From positions 1,984,001 through 2,048,000 of the forward strand of contig NZ_LT629777.1 in assembly GCF_900105475.1 (NCBI RefSeq): 64,000 bases of DNA. The letters run 5' to 3'. Origin of the DNA: Pseudomonas asplenii (GTDB lineage Bacteria > Pseudomonadota > Gammaproteobacteria > Pseudomonadales > Pseudomonadaceae). Positions within the stretch are counted from its first letter, which is position 1; the number at the start of each line of letters is the position of its first letter. Under the pieces are notes generated by a model. That model ran no database searches and was not told where the DNA came from. It was given only the letters and a program-made list of their open reading frames with translations. Both the position numbers and the translations under genes were made by a program. Shown one piece after another: positions 43,340 through 52,943 of this stretch.

Positions 43340-44770
43340 TCAGCGAACGAACAACTTCTGGATCAGTTTCTGGATCGATTTGCCGTAGGGCGGGTAGATC
43401 AGCCGGGCAGCGTTGAAGCGCTGCTTGGTCAGCACACCCTTGGCCTTGCTGAAGGTCAGGAAACCTTCGTGCCCGTGGTAGTGGCCCATCCCAGAGGGAC
43501 CGACGCCACCGAATGGCAGGTCTTCCTGGGGCACGTGCAGCAGGGTGTCGTTGAGGCAGACACCCCCCGAGTGGGTTTCGTGGAGGACCCGTTGTTGCTC
43601 GCGCTTGTTGTAGCCGAAGTAGTAGAGCGCCAGTGGTCGAGGTCTTTGGTTGATGTAGGCGAAAGCTTCATCAATGCCGTTGTACGGGACGATCGGCAAC
43701 AGCGGCCCGAAGATTTCGTCCTGCATCAGGGTCATGTCATCGCTGACGTTCAGCAGCAGGCTGTGACCCATGCGGCGTTGTTGGCCTTGGTCGAACAGCG
43801 GAATCACCTGCGCGCCCTTGCTGGTGGCGTCGCTGATATAGCCGTTGAGCCGTGCCAATTGTCGGTCGTTGATGATGCTGGTGTAGTCCGGGTTGTCCGC
43901 CAGGGTCGGATAGAAGCCGCGTACCGCTTGGCGATAGGCTTCGACGAAGGCGTCTACTCGCTCTTGCGGTACCAGCACGTAGTCCGGGGCCACGCAGGTC
44001 TGGCCGGCGTTGAGGGTCTTGCCGAAGGCGATACGTTCGGCGGCGTCCTTGAGGGGAACGTCGCTGGAGACAATCGCTGGCGACTTGCCGCCCAGTTCCA
44101 GGGTCACCGGTGTCAGGTGCTCGGCGGCGGCGCGCATCACGTGCTTGCCGATGCTGGTGGCGCCGGTGAACAGCAGGTGATCGAACGGCAGCTTGGAGAA
44201 AGCCATGCCGATGTCCACGTCACCGAGGACCACACACACCAGGTCTTCCGGGAATACCCGGCCCAACAGCTCCTTGAGCAGCAGGCCGGTGGCCGGAGTC
44301 GATTCGCTGAGCTTGAGCATCACCCGGTTACCCGCCGCGAGGGCGCCGACCAACGGGCCAATGGCGAGAAACAGCGGGTAGTTCCACGGCACGATCACCC
44401 CGACCACCCCCAAAGGCTGGTAGATGACCTTGGCCGAGGCCGGTTGAAAGGCCAGGCCGACCTTGCGCCGTGCGGGCTTCATCCAGCCCTTGAGATGTTT
44501 GCGTGCGTAATGGATGCCGTGAAGGCTGGGCATCAGTTCGCCGAGCAGTGTCTCGTCGGCGCTGCGGTTGCCGAAGTCGACGCTGATGGCGTCGATGATT
44601 GCCTGCCGTTCGTCGCTGAGCAATTGGCGCAGGCTCTCCAGCCACTGCCGGCGTTGCTCGGCCGGCGGCATCGGATGCGCCGCGTAAGCCTGGCGCAGGG
44701 CCTGGAATTGATGCTGGAGCTGGCTCAGTTGCTGCTGGGACTCCTGCAGGTAGGCAATTTCGGCAGACAT
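43340..44770 (-). CDS. laoC: Aldehyde dehydrogenase (coniferyl-aldehyde-dehydrogenase-like), LaoC-like
   Basis: A 476-residue NAD(P)-dependent aldehyde dehydrogenase, first gene of the lao-like operon. The cofactor segment LLFTGATSIGKHVM is near residue 200, the general-base Glu is in VTLELGGKSPAIV near residue 225, and the catalytic cysteine is in NAGQTCVAPDYVLV near residue 259. The C-terminus resembles CalB and other membrane-associated fatty-aldehyde dehydrogenases (about 480 residues). The ATG at 44770 has a GGAG ribosome binding site 6-7 bases upstream, so it is preferred over 44782. It would oxidise the aldehyde made by the GMC enzyme to an acid. Confidence 0.87.
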   Translation of the reverse strand: MSAEIAYLQESQQQLSQLQHQFQALRQAYAAHPMPPAEQRRQWLESLRQLLSDERQAIIDAISVDFGNRSADETLLGELMPSLHGIHYARKHLKGWMKPARRKVGLAFQPASAKVIYQPLGVVGVIVPWNYPLFLAIGPLVGALAAGNRVMLKLSESTPATGLLLKELLGRVFPEDLVCVVLGDVDIGMAFSKLPFDHLLFTGATSIGKHVMRAAAEHLTPVTLELGGKSPAIVSSDVPLKDAAERIAFGKTLNAGQTCVAPDYVLVPQERVDAFVEAYRQAVRGFYPTLADNPDYTSIINDRQLARLNGYISDATSKGAQVIPLFDQGQQRRMGHSLLLNVSDDMTLMQDEIFGPLLPIVPYNGIDEAFAYINQRPRPLALYYFGYNKREQQRVLHETHSGGVCLNDTLLHVPQEDLPFGGVGPSGMGHYHGHEGFLTFSKAKGVLTKQRFNAARLIYPPYGKSIQKLIQKLFVR

Positions 44771-44800
44771 GGTGCGCTCCATTGGGTGTGTTTTTATTTT

Positions 44801-44826
44801 TAAACAAATGTTTAGAGCTAAAGCTC
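44801..44826. promoter_or_regulatory. Two adjacent palindromes in the laoC-laoR intergenic region
   Basis: TAAACA-AA-TGTTTA (44801-44814) is a perfect 6-base dyad followed directly by GAGCT-AA-AGCTC (44815-44826). The first is a likely operator of the divergent TetR regulator, since it sits 31 bases upstream of laoC. The second may be a separate site or an arm of the same operator. Confidence 0.65.
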
Positions 44827-44922
44827 GAAAATGTCAACAGCCGTGTGCGCCACGAACCGTTTATCCGTCGCGTGATAGGCCGTAAGATGCTGGGCATCGC
44901 ATTCTTGAAGTAAAGCCGAGTC

Positions 44923-45591
44923 ATGGCCCCACGAATAAAAACCAGCGAGCGCATCGTCCAGAACAGCCTCGACCTGTTCAACCAGCAGGGCGAGCGCAGC
45001 GTCAGCACCAATCACATCGCGGCGCACATGGATATTTCGCCGGGCAACCTCTACTACCACTTCCCCAACAAGCAGGCGATCATCGCCGTGCTGTTCGCCG
45101 AGTACGAGGCGCTGGTGGACAGCTTCCTGCGCCCGCCTCAGGGCCGCGCCGCGACCATCGACGACAAGCGCTTCTATCTCAAGGCGCTGCTGGCGGCGAT
45201 GTGGCGCTATCGTTTCCTGCACCGTGACCTTGAACACCTGCTGGAAAGCGATGCCGAGCTGGCGGCGCGTTATCGGCGATTTTCCCAGCGCTGCCTGATC
45301 CAGGGACAGTCGATCTACGGTGGTTTCGTCGAAGCCGGGATTCTGGCGATGGACGCGGTGCAGATCGAGTCGCTGACTCTCAATGCCTGGATTGTCCTGA
45401 CTTCCTGGGTGCGTTTTCTCAGCACCACCCGGGAAAGTGCCAATCACCTGAGTGAAGAGTCGATCAAGCGCGGGGTGTATCAGGTGCTGGTGCTCGAGTC
45501 GGGCTTCGTCACGCCCCAGGCCCGTGAGGCCGTCGACAAGTTGCTGAATGAATTTTATGTCCCCCTGGCCAAGGCTCTTGAGGGGGCTTAG
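44923..45591 (+). CDS. laoR: TetR-family regulator, LaoR-like
   Basis: A 222-residue TetR-type regulator. The N-terminal helix-turn-helix is ERSVSTNHIAAHMDISPGNL, followed by LYYHFPNKQAIIAVLF at residues about 43-58. The C-terminal ligand domain is of the fatty-acid/alcohol-sensing kind. It is divergent from the lao-like operon, with two palindromes between them. In P. aeruginosa the equivalent protein regulates that operon; here this is by position only. Confidence 0.82.
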   Translation: MAPRIKTSERIVQNSLDLFNQQGERSVSTNHIAAHMDISPGNLYYHFPNKQAIIAVLFAEYEALVDSFLRPPQGRAATIDDKRFYLKALLAAMWRYRFLHRDLEHLLESDAELAARYRRFSQRCLIQGQSIYGGFVEAGILAMDAVQIESLTLNAWIVLTSWVRFLSTTRESANHLSEESIKRGVYQVLVLESGFVTPQAREAVDKLLNEFYVPLAKALEGA

Positions 45592-45632
45592 GGGTCACCG
45601 GTTGGCGTTTATCCACTAACGAGGAATGAGTC

Positions 45633-46487
45633 ATGCCCCTTGCGCAACTGATCAGCCCGCAGCAACTGGCCGAGCGTCAAGCCCGGCCAGGGTTGGTGAT
45701 CCTGGATTGTCGTTTTGCCCTGGAAGACCCGGACTATGGCCAGCGCAGTTATGCCGAGGGGCATATCGAGGGGGCGCACTTCGCCGATCTGGAGCGTGAT
45801 CTCAGCGGTCCGGTGACCAAGGGCGTGACCGGGCGCCACCCGCTGCCCGAGCCGGCGGCGCTGGTGGAGCGTCTGCAGGCCTGGGGGATCAGCGCCGACA
45901 GTGAAATCGTCCTGTATGACGACGGCCCCGGCATGTACGCGGCCCGAGCCTGGTGGCTGCTGGCGTGGCTGGGCAAGCGCGATGGTGTGTTCATTCTCGA
46001 TGGCGGCCTGAAAGCCTGGCACGCGGCCGGCTTGCCGCTGAGCCTGAATCCGGCGCCGAGTGGTCGTGGCACGTTCAACGGCACTGCGGACTCTGCGCTG
46101 TTGATCAGTGCCGAACAATTGCAACAGCGGCTTGGCCAGCCTTCCATGACCCTGCTGGATGCGCGCGCGTTGCCGCGTTTTCGTGGCGAAGTCGAACCGA
46201 TCGACCCGATCGCCGGGCATATTCCGGGAGCGCAGTGTGCGGCATTCAATGAAAACCTCGGTGCCGATGGACGGTTCCTGCCGGCCGATCAGCTCAGGCA
46301 GCGCTTCGCCGCGAAACTGGGCGATCGCTCCGTGCAGGAACTGGTGGCCTACTGCGGTTCCGGGGTGACCGCGTGCCACAACCTGTTCGCGCTGAGCCTG
46401 GCGGGTTATCCCCTGGCGACCCTGTATCCGGGCTCGTGGAGTGAGTGGATCACCGATTCGCAGCGCGCGATCGCTACCGGCGATTGA
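45633..46487 (+). CDS. sseA: Thiosulfate/3-mercaptopyruvate sulfurtransferase (tandem rhodanese, SseA-like)
   Basis: A 284-residue cytoplasmic sulfurtransferase with two rhodanese domains. The first lacks a catalytic cysteine. The second carries the persulfide-forming loop CGSGVTACHNLFAL around residue 239, which matches the CG[S/A]GVTA loop of 3-mercaptopyruvate sulfurtransferases. The internal VLYDDGPGMYAARAWWLL segment is typical. It is 41 bases downstream of the TetR gene, on the same strand. Confidence 0.9.
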   Translation: MPLAQLISPQQLAERQARPGLVILDCRFALEDPDYGQRSYAEGHIEGAHFADLERDLSGPVTKGVTGRHPLPEPAALVERLQAWGISADSEIVLYDDGPGMYAARAWWLLAWLGKRDGVFILDGGLKAWHAAGLPLSLNPAPSGRGTFNGTADSALLISAEQLQQRLGQPSMTLLDARALPRFRGEVEPIDPIAGHIPGAQCAAFNENLGADGRFLPADQLRQRFAAKLGDRSVQELVAYCGSGVTACHNLFALSLAGYPLATLYPGSWSEWITDSQRAIATGD

Positions 46488-46525
46488 GTTCCGGGGCTGG
46501 CGCTGAAGTCAGAATTGGAAGCAAA

Positions 46526-46619
46526 CCTGTGGGAGCCGGCTTGCTGGCGATTGCGATTCAACCGTCGACCTGTTCGCCAGCTGAAACACTGCCATCGCCA
46601 GCAAGCCGGTTCCCACAGG
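46526..46619. repeat. REP/BIME inverted repeat
   Basis: 26-base arms at 46526-46551 and 46594-46619, with core GTGGGAGCCGGCTTGCTGG and its complement, match except for one base. They bracket 42 bases between the sulfurtransferase and hydrolase genes, which are convergent. The same core recurs at 58825-58912 and 63395-63426. Confidence 0.88.
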
Positions 46620-46635
46620 GATTGGCGGTATTGCT

Positions 46636-47616
46636 TCAGCGCCCGGCCAGCCACTCTGGAATCCGTCGCTCCAGGTAGTAGCCGGGTTTGCCCAGGCTGC
46701 CGTCGACGAAGCCGACATGGCCGCCCTTGTCCTGCAGTTCGAACTCGGTGTCCGTTGCCAGCTCGGCCGGCTCCGGCAGGCTGTGGCGGAACACGAAGGG
46801 ATCGTCCGCCGCCTGGATGATCAACGTCGGCGTGCGGATTGCCCCGAGAAAGTAGCGGCTCGATGCCCGGCGGTAATAGTCTTCGGCATCCCGGTAGCCA
46901 TGCAGGGGCGCCGTCACCCGGCCATCGAAATCCCAGAAGGTGCGCATCCCCGTCAGCGGGCCGAGGCTGCTGAGGGTCGCCAGCCCATCGACCCGGCCGT
47001 CATGCTGGAACTGACGCTGCTTGTCCTTGATGTAGGCGAGCATCTCGCGCATGAAGTGCGCCTGGTAGACCTTGGAAAAACCCTGGCCGATACGGTCTGC
47101 ACACTGGTCGAGCCGAAACGGCACCGAGACCGCGACGCCCGCCTGCAAGCCACTGTCGCCGGCGCTTTCCCCCAGATGCTTGAGCAGCACATTGCCACCC
47201 AGCGAATAACCCACGGCGTAAAGCGCCGCCAGTGGCCGCTTGCTCTTGAGGTGGGCGATGGTCGCGGCCAGGTCTTCGCTGGCGCCGGAGTGATAGCTGC
47301 GCGGCAACAGGTTCGGTTCTCCCGAGCAGCCGCGCCAATTCAGCGCGACGCTGGCCCAGCCTTGGGCAGCCAGGGCTTGTTGCATGCCGACGATGTAGGG
47401 TGAGTTGGAAGACCCGGTCAGCCCATGCAGGAGCAGCACCAGGGGCACGGTGGCCTCGTGGGGCCCGAACCAGTCGAGATCGAGAAAGTCGCCGTCCTCC
47501 AGCCAGAGTCGTTCGCGCTGGCGCTCAAGGACGGTTTTCTTGCGCCAGAGCGGGCCCCATAGGGTTTGCAGGTGAGGGTTGCCCAGGCCGGGAGCCGGGC
47601 TGAAACGGTTGGACAT
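46636..47616 (-). CDS. Alpha/beta hydrolase of the YheT type
   Basis: A 326-residue alpha/beta hydrolase. The oxyanion loop segment VLLLHGLTGSSNSPYIVGMQ is near residue 62, the nucleophile elbow is AVGYSLGGNVLLKHLGE (Ser near residue 142), and later acidic and His residues are in AADDPFVF and DKGGHVGFVD. The N-terminal NPHLQTLWGPL is a signature of the YheT/ABHD1-3 group, which have lipase-like folds but unclear substrates. The ATG at 47616 is preferred over 47658 by similarity. Confidence 0.86.
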   Translation of the reverse strand: MSNRFSPAPGLGNPHLQTLWGPLWRKKTVLERQRERLWLEDGDFLDLDWFGPHEATVPLVLLLHGLTGSSNSPYIVGMQQALAAQGWASVALNWRGCSGEPNLLPRSYHSGASEDLAATIAHLKSKRPLAALYAVGYSLGGNVLLKHLGESAGDSGLQAGVAVSVPFRLDQCADRIGQGFSKVYQAHFMREMLAYIKDKQRQFQHDGRVDGLATLSSLGPLTGMRTFWDFDGRVTAPLHGYRDAEDYYRRASSRYFLGAIRTPTLIIQAADDPFVFRHSLPEPAELATDTEFELQDKGGHVGFVDGSLGKPGYYLERRIPEWLAGR

Positions 47617-47670
47617 GGGCGGTGGTCTGTCTCGTCGAAGGTGCGCCAGGCGGCGCACCCGGTCGGTCGA

Positions 47671-48288
47671 TCAGCCGGCGGCCGGTGCGCTGCGTTGCCA
47701 TAGCGCATAGTACACCTGGCCGGACTTCTGCTCGCGGTGCAGGCGCCAGTTGCCTGGCAGGGCAAGGGTCGAGGGCGCGGTTTCGCTTTCGGTATAGACC
47801 CAGGCGTCGTCGGTCAGCCACTGGCGTTCTTCGAGCAGCGCGCAGACACCCGGCAGCAGGTTCTGGTTGAACGGCGGGTCGAGGAACACCAGATCGAAGG
47901 CGGTGGCCGGTTGGGCCTCCAGGTAGCGCAGGGCGTCGGCGGTCTGTACCTGGCCGACGGTGCAGCGTAGCGTCCCCAGGTGCTCACGCAGGTTGGACAC
48001 GGCAACGTTGCTCGCATCCAGTGCCTGGCCCATGGCGGCGCCACGGGACAACGCTTCGAGGAACAGCGCGCCGCTGCCGGCGAACGGGTCGAGGACCTTG
48101 GCCCCGGCGACATACGGCGCCAGCCAGTTGAACAAGGTTTCGCGCACGCGGTCCGGGGTGGGGCGCAACCCGGGAACATCGGGAAAGCTCAAGCGTCGGC
48201 TGCGCCATTCGCCGCCGATGATGCGCAGTTTGTTCACCCCGTTATGCGGGTGGGCGGGTTTCTTGCTGGGACGTGATGGGCTGGCCAT
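47671..48288 (-). CDS. rsmD: 16S rRNA m2G966 methyltransferase RsmD
   Basis: A 205-residue RNA methyltransferase. The N-terminal LRIIGGEWRSRRLSFPD region, SAM motif I VLDPFAGSGALFLEALSRGA near residue 73 and the catalytic motif IV LVFLDPPFNQN near residue 134 are all present. Its start overlaps the stop of the upstream M16 peptidase gene by one base, an arrangement common beside ftsY. Length is normal. Confidence 0.94.
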   Translation of the reverse strand: MASPSRPSKKPAHPHNGVNKLRIIGGEWRSRRLSFPDVPGLRPTPDRVRETLFNWLAPYVAGAKVLDPFAGSGALFLEALSRGAAMGQALDASNVAVSNLREHLGTLRCTVGQVQTADALRYLEAQPATAFDLVFLDPPFNQNLLPGVCALLEERQWLTDDAWVYTESETAPSTLALPGNWRLHREQKSGQVYYALWQRSAPAAG

Positions 48289-49778
48289 TAGTGCTCCGGA
48301 ACCCCGAGCGGTTGCTCGGCGGGTTTGTCAGTCGGCGGCGGCAACGGCTTTTGCGGTACCGTGGGGCCTGCGGTGACGACGATCATCTTGTCGACACTCA
48401 GGTGTTTGTCCATGGCGGCCTTGACCTGTTCGACGGTCAGCGCCTGGGTTTGCTGCATGAAGTCTTCCAGGTAGTTCAGCGGCAGGTTGTAGAAACCCAT
48501 CGCGCCCAACTGACCGACGATATCGCTGTTGCTGGCGGTGGACAGCGGGAAGCTGCCGGCCATTTCGCGCTTGGCGTCATCGAGTTCCTTCTGGGTCGGG
48601 CCGGATTTGAGGTAGTCGGCCAACACGTCCTCGACCAGCTTCTGCGTGCCTTCGCTCATTTCGGCGCGGGTCTGCAGGTTGATCATGAACGGCCCGCGGG
48701 CCTGCATCGGGCTGAAACCGGAATAGACGCCGTAGGTCAGTCCGCGTTTTTCCCGCACTTCGCTCATCAGGCGGGTGCCGAAACCGCCGCCACCGAGGAT
48801 CTGGTTACCCAGCGACAGCGCGGCGTAGTCGGGATCGGCGCGGTCGATACCCATCTGGGCCATCAGGATGGTGGTCTGCTTGGAAGGGAATTCGATATGT
48901 CCCTTGCTGGCTTGCGGGTCCTTGGCCAGGGCGATCTTCGGCAGTGCCGGGCCTTTGGGCAGGGCCGCCGAAACCTCGGCGGTCAGCGCTTCGGCCTCGC
49001 TGCGCGAGAGGTCGCCGACCAGGGCGATCACCACGTTGCCGGCGGCGTAGGCCTTGGCGTGGAAGGCGCGCAACTGGGCGACGGTGATCGGCGGCATGCT
49101 TTTCGCCGTGCCTTCGCTGGGGTGGCCGTAGGGATGGTCGCCGTACAGGCGCTGGGACAGGTCCAGACTCGCCAGCTTACCGGGGTTCTGCTTCTGGAAC
49201 TCGAAACCGGCCAGCAGCTGGTTCTTGATCCGGGCCAGGGAGTCGGCCGGGAAGGTCGGTTTGCCGACCACCTGGGCGAACAGCTTCAGGGCCGGCTCAC
49301 GCTTGTCGGCGGCACTCAGGCTGCGCAGCGAGGCGATCGCCATGTCCTTGTAGGAGCCGTTGCCGAAATCCGCACCGAGGCCTTCGAAGCCCTGGGCGAT
49401 GTCGCCGACATCCTTGCCGGCCACCCCTTCGTTGAGCATGGCGTTGGTCAGCGTGGCCAGGCCCGGGGTCTTGCCGTCCTGGCTGCTGCCGGCGGCGAAG
49501 GTCAGGCGCAGGTCGAACATCGGCAGTTCGTGGGCCTCGACGAACAGCACCCGGGCGCCTTCGGCGGTATTCCAGGTTTGTACGTTCAGGCTGCGCCGGG
49601 CGGGCGCCTTGTCGTCCAGTTCGCTCAGCGATTGCAACTTATGGCCCGACTTGGCCTCCTCCAGAGCCTGGCCGGCCTGGGCGCTGGACAGGCCTAGCAG
49701 GGGCAGGCCGAAGCTGCCGACGGCGACAATCAGGGCCAGGCCGGGCAGGGTGAAACGCGAACCCTTGGGCTTGCTCAT
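48288..49778 (-). CDS. M16 peptidase-family protein, non-catalytic partner
   Basis: A 496-residue M16-fold protein with an N-terminal signal peptide (about residues 1-35, VAVGSFGLPLLGLSSAQAGQA). The zinc-binding HxxEH of M16 enzymes is absent: the corresponding N-terminal segment reads LPMFDLRLTFAAGSSQDG and lacks it. The C-terminal half has the R/Y pair region of this family. It is coupled to the catalytic paralogue by an ATGA overlap. Such pairs form a chamber in which one subunit is inactive but needed. Substrate unknown. Confidence 0.85.
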   Translation of the reverse strand: MSKPKGSRFTLPGLALIVAVGSFGLPLLGLSSAQAGQALEEAKSGHKLQSLSELDDKAPARRSLNVQTWNTAEGARVLFVEAHELPMFDLRLTFAAGSSQDGKTPGLATLTNAMLNEGVAGKDVGDIAQGFEGLGADFGNGSYKDMAIASLRSLSAADKREPALKLFAQVVGKPTFPADSLARIKNQLLAGFEFQKQNPGKLASLDLSQRLYGDHPYGHPSEGTAKSMPPITVAQLRAFHAKAYAAGNVVIALVGDLSRSEAEALTAEVSAALPKGPALPKIALAKDPQASKGHIEFPSKQTTILMAQMGIDRADPDYAALSLGNQILGGGGFGTRLMSEVREKRGLTYGVYSGFSPMQARGPFMINLQTRAEMSEGTQKLVEDVLADYLKSGPTQKELDDAKREMAGSFPLSTASNSDIVGQLGAMGFYNLPLNYLEDFMQQTQALTVEQVKAAMDKHLSVDKMIVVTAGPTVPQKPLPPPTDKPAEQPLGVPEH

Positions 49779-51127
49779 GGGCGGGTTTCCTCGGGCAGTA
49801 CATGGGCGACGCTGAGACGTTCGCGGGTGAAGTAGGTGCGGGCGGCCTTCTGGATGTCTTCCGGCGTCACGCTTTGCAGGTCGGCCAGTTCGCTGTCCAT
49901 CAGTTTCCAGGACAGGCCGACGGTTTCCAATTGGCCGATGGCGGTGGCCTGGCTGGTGATCGAGTCGCGCTCGTAGACCAGTCCGGCGATGACCTGGGCG
50001 CGTACACGTTCAAGTTCTTCGGCGGTAGGTGGCTTGGTCTTGAGCTGGTCCAGCAGGCGCCAGAGACCGGCCTCGGCGTTGGCCAGGGTTTTCTTCTTCT
50101 GTGCATTTGGCGTCGCCGACAGAGTGAAGAGACTGTCGCCACGGGTGTAGGCGTTGTAGCTGGCCGAACCACCGGAGATCAACTCTTCGCCGCGCTCCAG
50201 TTGGGAGGAGAGGCGGGCACTGTAGCCGCCATCGAGCAGCGCGGCGATCAGGCGCAGGGCATTGACCGAACGTGGGTCCTGGGCGGTGGCGATGCTCGGT
50301 ACGTTGAAGCCGAGCATCAGGCTCGGCAACTGGGTCTTCACGTGCAGGGTGATCTGCCGTTCGCCGGGCTCATCCAGTTCGCGCGGGATCTTCGCCGGTG
50401 GCGTGTCGCGCCGGGGGATCGCGCCGAAGTAGCGCTGTGCCAGGGTTTTCACCTCGTCCGGGGTGACGTCGCCGACGACCACCAGGGTCGCGTTGTTCGG
50501 CACGTACCAGGCCTGGTACCAGTGGCGTAGTTCCTCGACTTTCATGCGGTCGAGGTCGGCCATCCAGCCGATGGTTGGCGTGTGGTAGCCGCTGGCCGGG
50601 TAGGCCAGCGCCTTGAAGCGCTCGAAGGCCTTGCCCATCGGCTTGTCCTCGGTGCGCAGGCGGCGTTCTTCCTTGATCACCTCGATCTCGCGGCTGAACT
50701 CGTCGGCCGGCAGGCGCAGGCTGGCCATGCGGTCGGCTTCCAGTTCGAAGGCCACGCCCAGGCGGTCACGGGCCAGGACCTGGTAATAGGCGGTGTAGTC
50801 GTCGCTGGTGAAGGCGTTTTCCTCGGCACCCAGATCCCGCAGGATCAGCGAGGCCTCGCCGGGGCCGACCTTCTCGCTGCCCTTGAACATCATGTGTTCC
50901 AGTGCGTGGGACAGGCCGGTCTGGCCCGGGGTTTCGTAGCTCGAACCGACCTTGTACCAGACCTGCGACACCACCACGGGCGCACGGTGGTCTTCGCGGA
51001 CCACGACCTTCAGGCCGTTGTCGAGGGTGAATTCGTGGGTCGGTTGCGGATCGGCGGCCAGCGCCGTGAGCGGTAGGCAAAGCGTGCTGAGCAACAGGCC
51101 GGCAGCGCGGCGGGCTAGAGCATTCAT
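49775..51127 (-). CDS. M16 zinc metalloprotease (pitrilysin family)
   Basis: A 450-residue secreted zinc peptidase. Signal peptide: residues 1 to about 24 (LLLSTLCLPLTALA). The inverted zinc motif HxxEH is in SHALEHMMFKGSEKVGPGE near residue 63, and a downstream Glu completes the site in the DDYTAYYQVLARDRLGVA and LEADRM segment. It is the first of the pair with the inactive subunit (ATGA overlap) and is divergent from ftsY. It probably degrades peptides in the periplasm; no cargo is apparent. Confidence 0.9.
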   Translation of the reverse strand: MNALARRAAGLLLSTLCLPLTALAADPQPTHEFTLDNGLKVVVREDHRAPVVVSQVWYKVGSSYETPGQTGLSHALEHMMFKGSEKVGPGEASLILRDLGAEENAFTSDDYTAYYQVLARDRLGVAFELEADRMASLRLPADEFSREIEVIKEERRLRTEDKPMGKAFERFKALAYPASGYHTPTIGWMADLDRMKVEELRHWYQAWYVPNNATLVVVGDVTPDEVKTLAQRYFGAIPRRDTPPAKIPRELDEPGERQITLHVKTQLPSLMLGFNVPSIATAQDPRSVNALRLIAALLDGGYSARLSSQLERGEELISGGSASYNAYTRGDSLFTLSATPNAQKKKTLANAEAGLWRLLDQLKTKPPTAEELERVRAQVIAGLVYERDSITSQATAIGQLETVGLSWKLMDSELADLQSVTPEDIQKAARTYFTRERLSVAHVLPEETRP

Positions 51128-51482
51128 TCGTTCTTAAACCTGTAGGACTGCCCGCTGGGTTTAGCGTCGGCGGGCGAGGAGGTGCTAGGATACTGATCCG
51201 TTTTACTGGCGGCCACGTCTATCCGGTTCCTGTGCTGCGTGCCAGGCCCGAAAAGGCTGTATGGGTCAACGGTCGAAACCCGCGCTCTGACTCTGCAGAT
51301 CGTGGTGTTTTCGCCGATTTTGCCGTTCCAGATCTTCGTTTGGCGTCTGACTTGAGAGAAGTTTGATCTTCTCGACAAAATGTTGCGCGTGAACAAGCGG
51401 GTTAAATCGCAGTCTGTTCTGCATCGAATATCATTTGCCGACGTGCCTATGGCGCGTTGCTACCTTGAGATAGCCGTCCTCC
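51128..51482. other. Intergenic region between the M16 gene and ftsY
   Basis: 355 bases between divergent genes. It must hold both promoters, which I cannot place surely. A perfect 6-bp hairpin GAGAAG-TTTGAT-CTTCTC (51356-51373) lies about 110 bases before ftsY. A 90-codon minus-strand frame here (51124-51396) has no family resemblance and overlaps the M16 start. Confidence 0.7.
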
Positions 51483-52943
51483 ATGTTTGGTTCCAACGAC
51501 GACAAGAAGACACCAGCTGCGGCTGGCGAGAAAAAAGGCCTGTTCGGATGGCTGCGCAAAAAGCCGCAGGAAACCGTCGTCGAACAGCCGCCCGTCCAGC
51601 CTGAGGTGGCGCCAGCGCCGCTAGCCGAAACGGCTCCGGTTGCCGTCGAGCCGCCAGCGACCAGCGAGCCGCTGCGCGAGCAGTCTGCTGCCGAGGTTGC
51701 TCCAGCCCTCGCGCCATGGCCAGAGTTGCCGGTGGCTGAAGAGCCGGTGGCGCTGGTCGAAGATGTCCAGGCCGAGCATGTCGTGCCGCCCATTCCACCG
51801 GCAGCCGTTGCTGAACCGGTCGTGTCTGCGCCGCAGATCGTCGAAGCGGCACCTGCACCTGCACCAGTCGTGGTCGAGGCGCCAGCGCCAGTGGTTCCTG
51901 CGGTGGTCGAGCCGGTGCCTGCTCCCGTATCCGCGCCGGTCGTGGCTGTTGAGCCCGTGGTGGCCGAACCGGTCGTCGAAGCACCGGTCCAGCCAGCCGC
52001 TGCGGAGCTCAAGACCGGCTTCTTCGCCCGTCTCAAGCAAGGCCTGTCCAAGACCAGTGCCAGTATCGGCGAAGGCATGGCCAGCCTGTTCCTCGGCAAG
52101 AAGGCCATCGACGATGAGCTGCTCGAAGAGTTGGAAACCCGCCTGCTGACCGCCGACGTCGGTGTCGAGGCCACTGGCGTGATCATCCGCAGCCTGACCC
52201 AGAAGGTCGCCCGCAAGCAGTTGACCGACAGCGATGCACTGTACAAATCGTTGCAGGAAGAGTTGGCGGCGATGCTCAAGCCGGTCGAGCAGCCATTGCA
52301 GATCGACTCGCAGCACAAGCCTTACGTAATCCTGGTGGTCGGCGTCAACGGCGCTGGCAAGACCACCACCATCGGCAAGCTGGCCAAGAAGCTGCAGCTC
52401 GAAGGCAAGAAAGTCATGCTGGCCGCTGGCGACACCTTCCGGGCTGCGGCGGTGGAGCAGTTGCAGGTCTGGGGCGAGCGCAATCAGATTCCGGTGATCG
52501 CCCAGCACACCGGTGCCGATTCGGCTTCGGTGATCTTCGACGCGGTGCAGGCGGCCAAGGCCCGTGGCATCGATGTCTTGATCGCCGACACCGCCGGTCG
52601 CCTGCACACCAAGGACAACCTGATGGAGGAGCTGAAGAAGGTCCGTCGGGTGATTGGCAAGCTCGATGAGCACGCGCCTCATGAGGTGCTGCTGGTGCTC
52701 GACGCGGGTACCGGGCAGAACGCGATCAATCAGGCCAAGCAATTCAACCAGACGGTCCAACTGACCGGCCTGGTATTGACTAAGCTCGATGGCACCGCCA
52801 AGGGCGGGGTGATCTTCGCGCTGGCCAAGCAGTTCGCTGTGCCGATCCGTTATATCGGGGTGGGCGAAGGCATCGACGATCTGCGGACCTTCGAGGCCGA
52901 ACCCTTTGTCCAGGCTCTTTTCGCCGAGCGGGAGCGTTCATGA
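51483..52943 (+). CDS. ftsY: Signal recognition particle receptor FtsY
   Basis: A 486-residue GTPase that docks the SRP-ribosome complex at the membrane. The N-terminal third (about residues 20-175) is an acidic, low-complexity A domain of Pro/Ala/Val/Glu runs. The NG domain follows: G1 [19 protein letters not shown] near residue 285, [14 protein letters not shown] near residue 319, G3 [20 protein letters not shown] near residue 365, and G4 [10 protein letters not shown]. Start at 51483 (MFGSNDDKK) matches the family. Its stop overlaps the ftsE start by four bases, the conserved ftsYEX-rpoH order. Confidence 0.97.
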   Translation: MFGSNDDKKTPAAAGEKKGLFGWLRKKPQETVVEQPPVQPEVAPAPLAETAPVAVEPPATSEPLREQSAAEVAPALAPWPELPVAEEPVALVEDVQAEHVVPPIPPAAVAEPVVSAPQIVEAAPAPAPVVVEAPAPVVPAVVEPVPAPVSAPVVAVEPVVAEPVVEAPVQPAAAELKTGFFARLKQGLSKTSASIGEGMASLFLGKKAIDDELLEELETRLLTADVGVEATGVIIRSLTQKVARKQLTDSDALYKSLQEELAAMLKPVEQPLQIDSQHKPYVILVVGVNGAGKTTTIGKLAKKLQLEGKKVMLAAGDTFRAAAVEQLQVWGERNQIPVIAQHTGADSASVIFDAVQAAKARGIDVLIADTAGRLHTKDNLMEELKKVRRVIGKLDEHAPHEVLLVLDAGTGQNAINQAKQFNQTVQLTGLVLTKLDGTAKGGVIFALAKQFAVPIRYIGVGEGIDDLRTFEAEPFVQALFAERERS

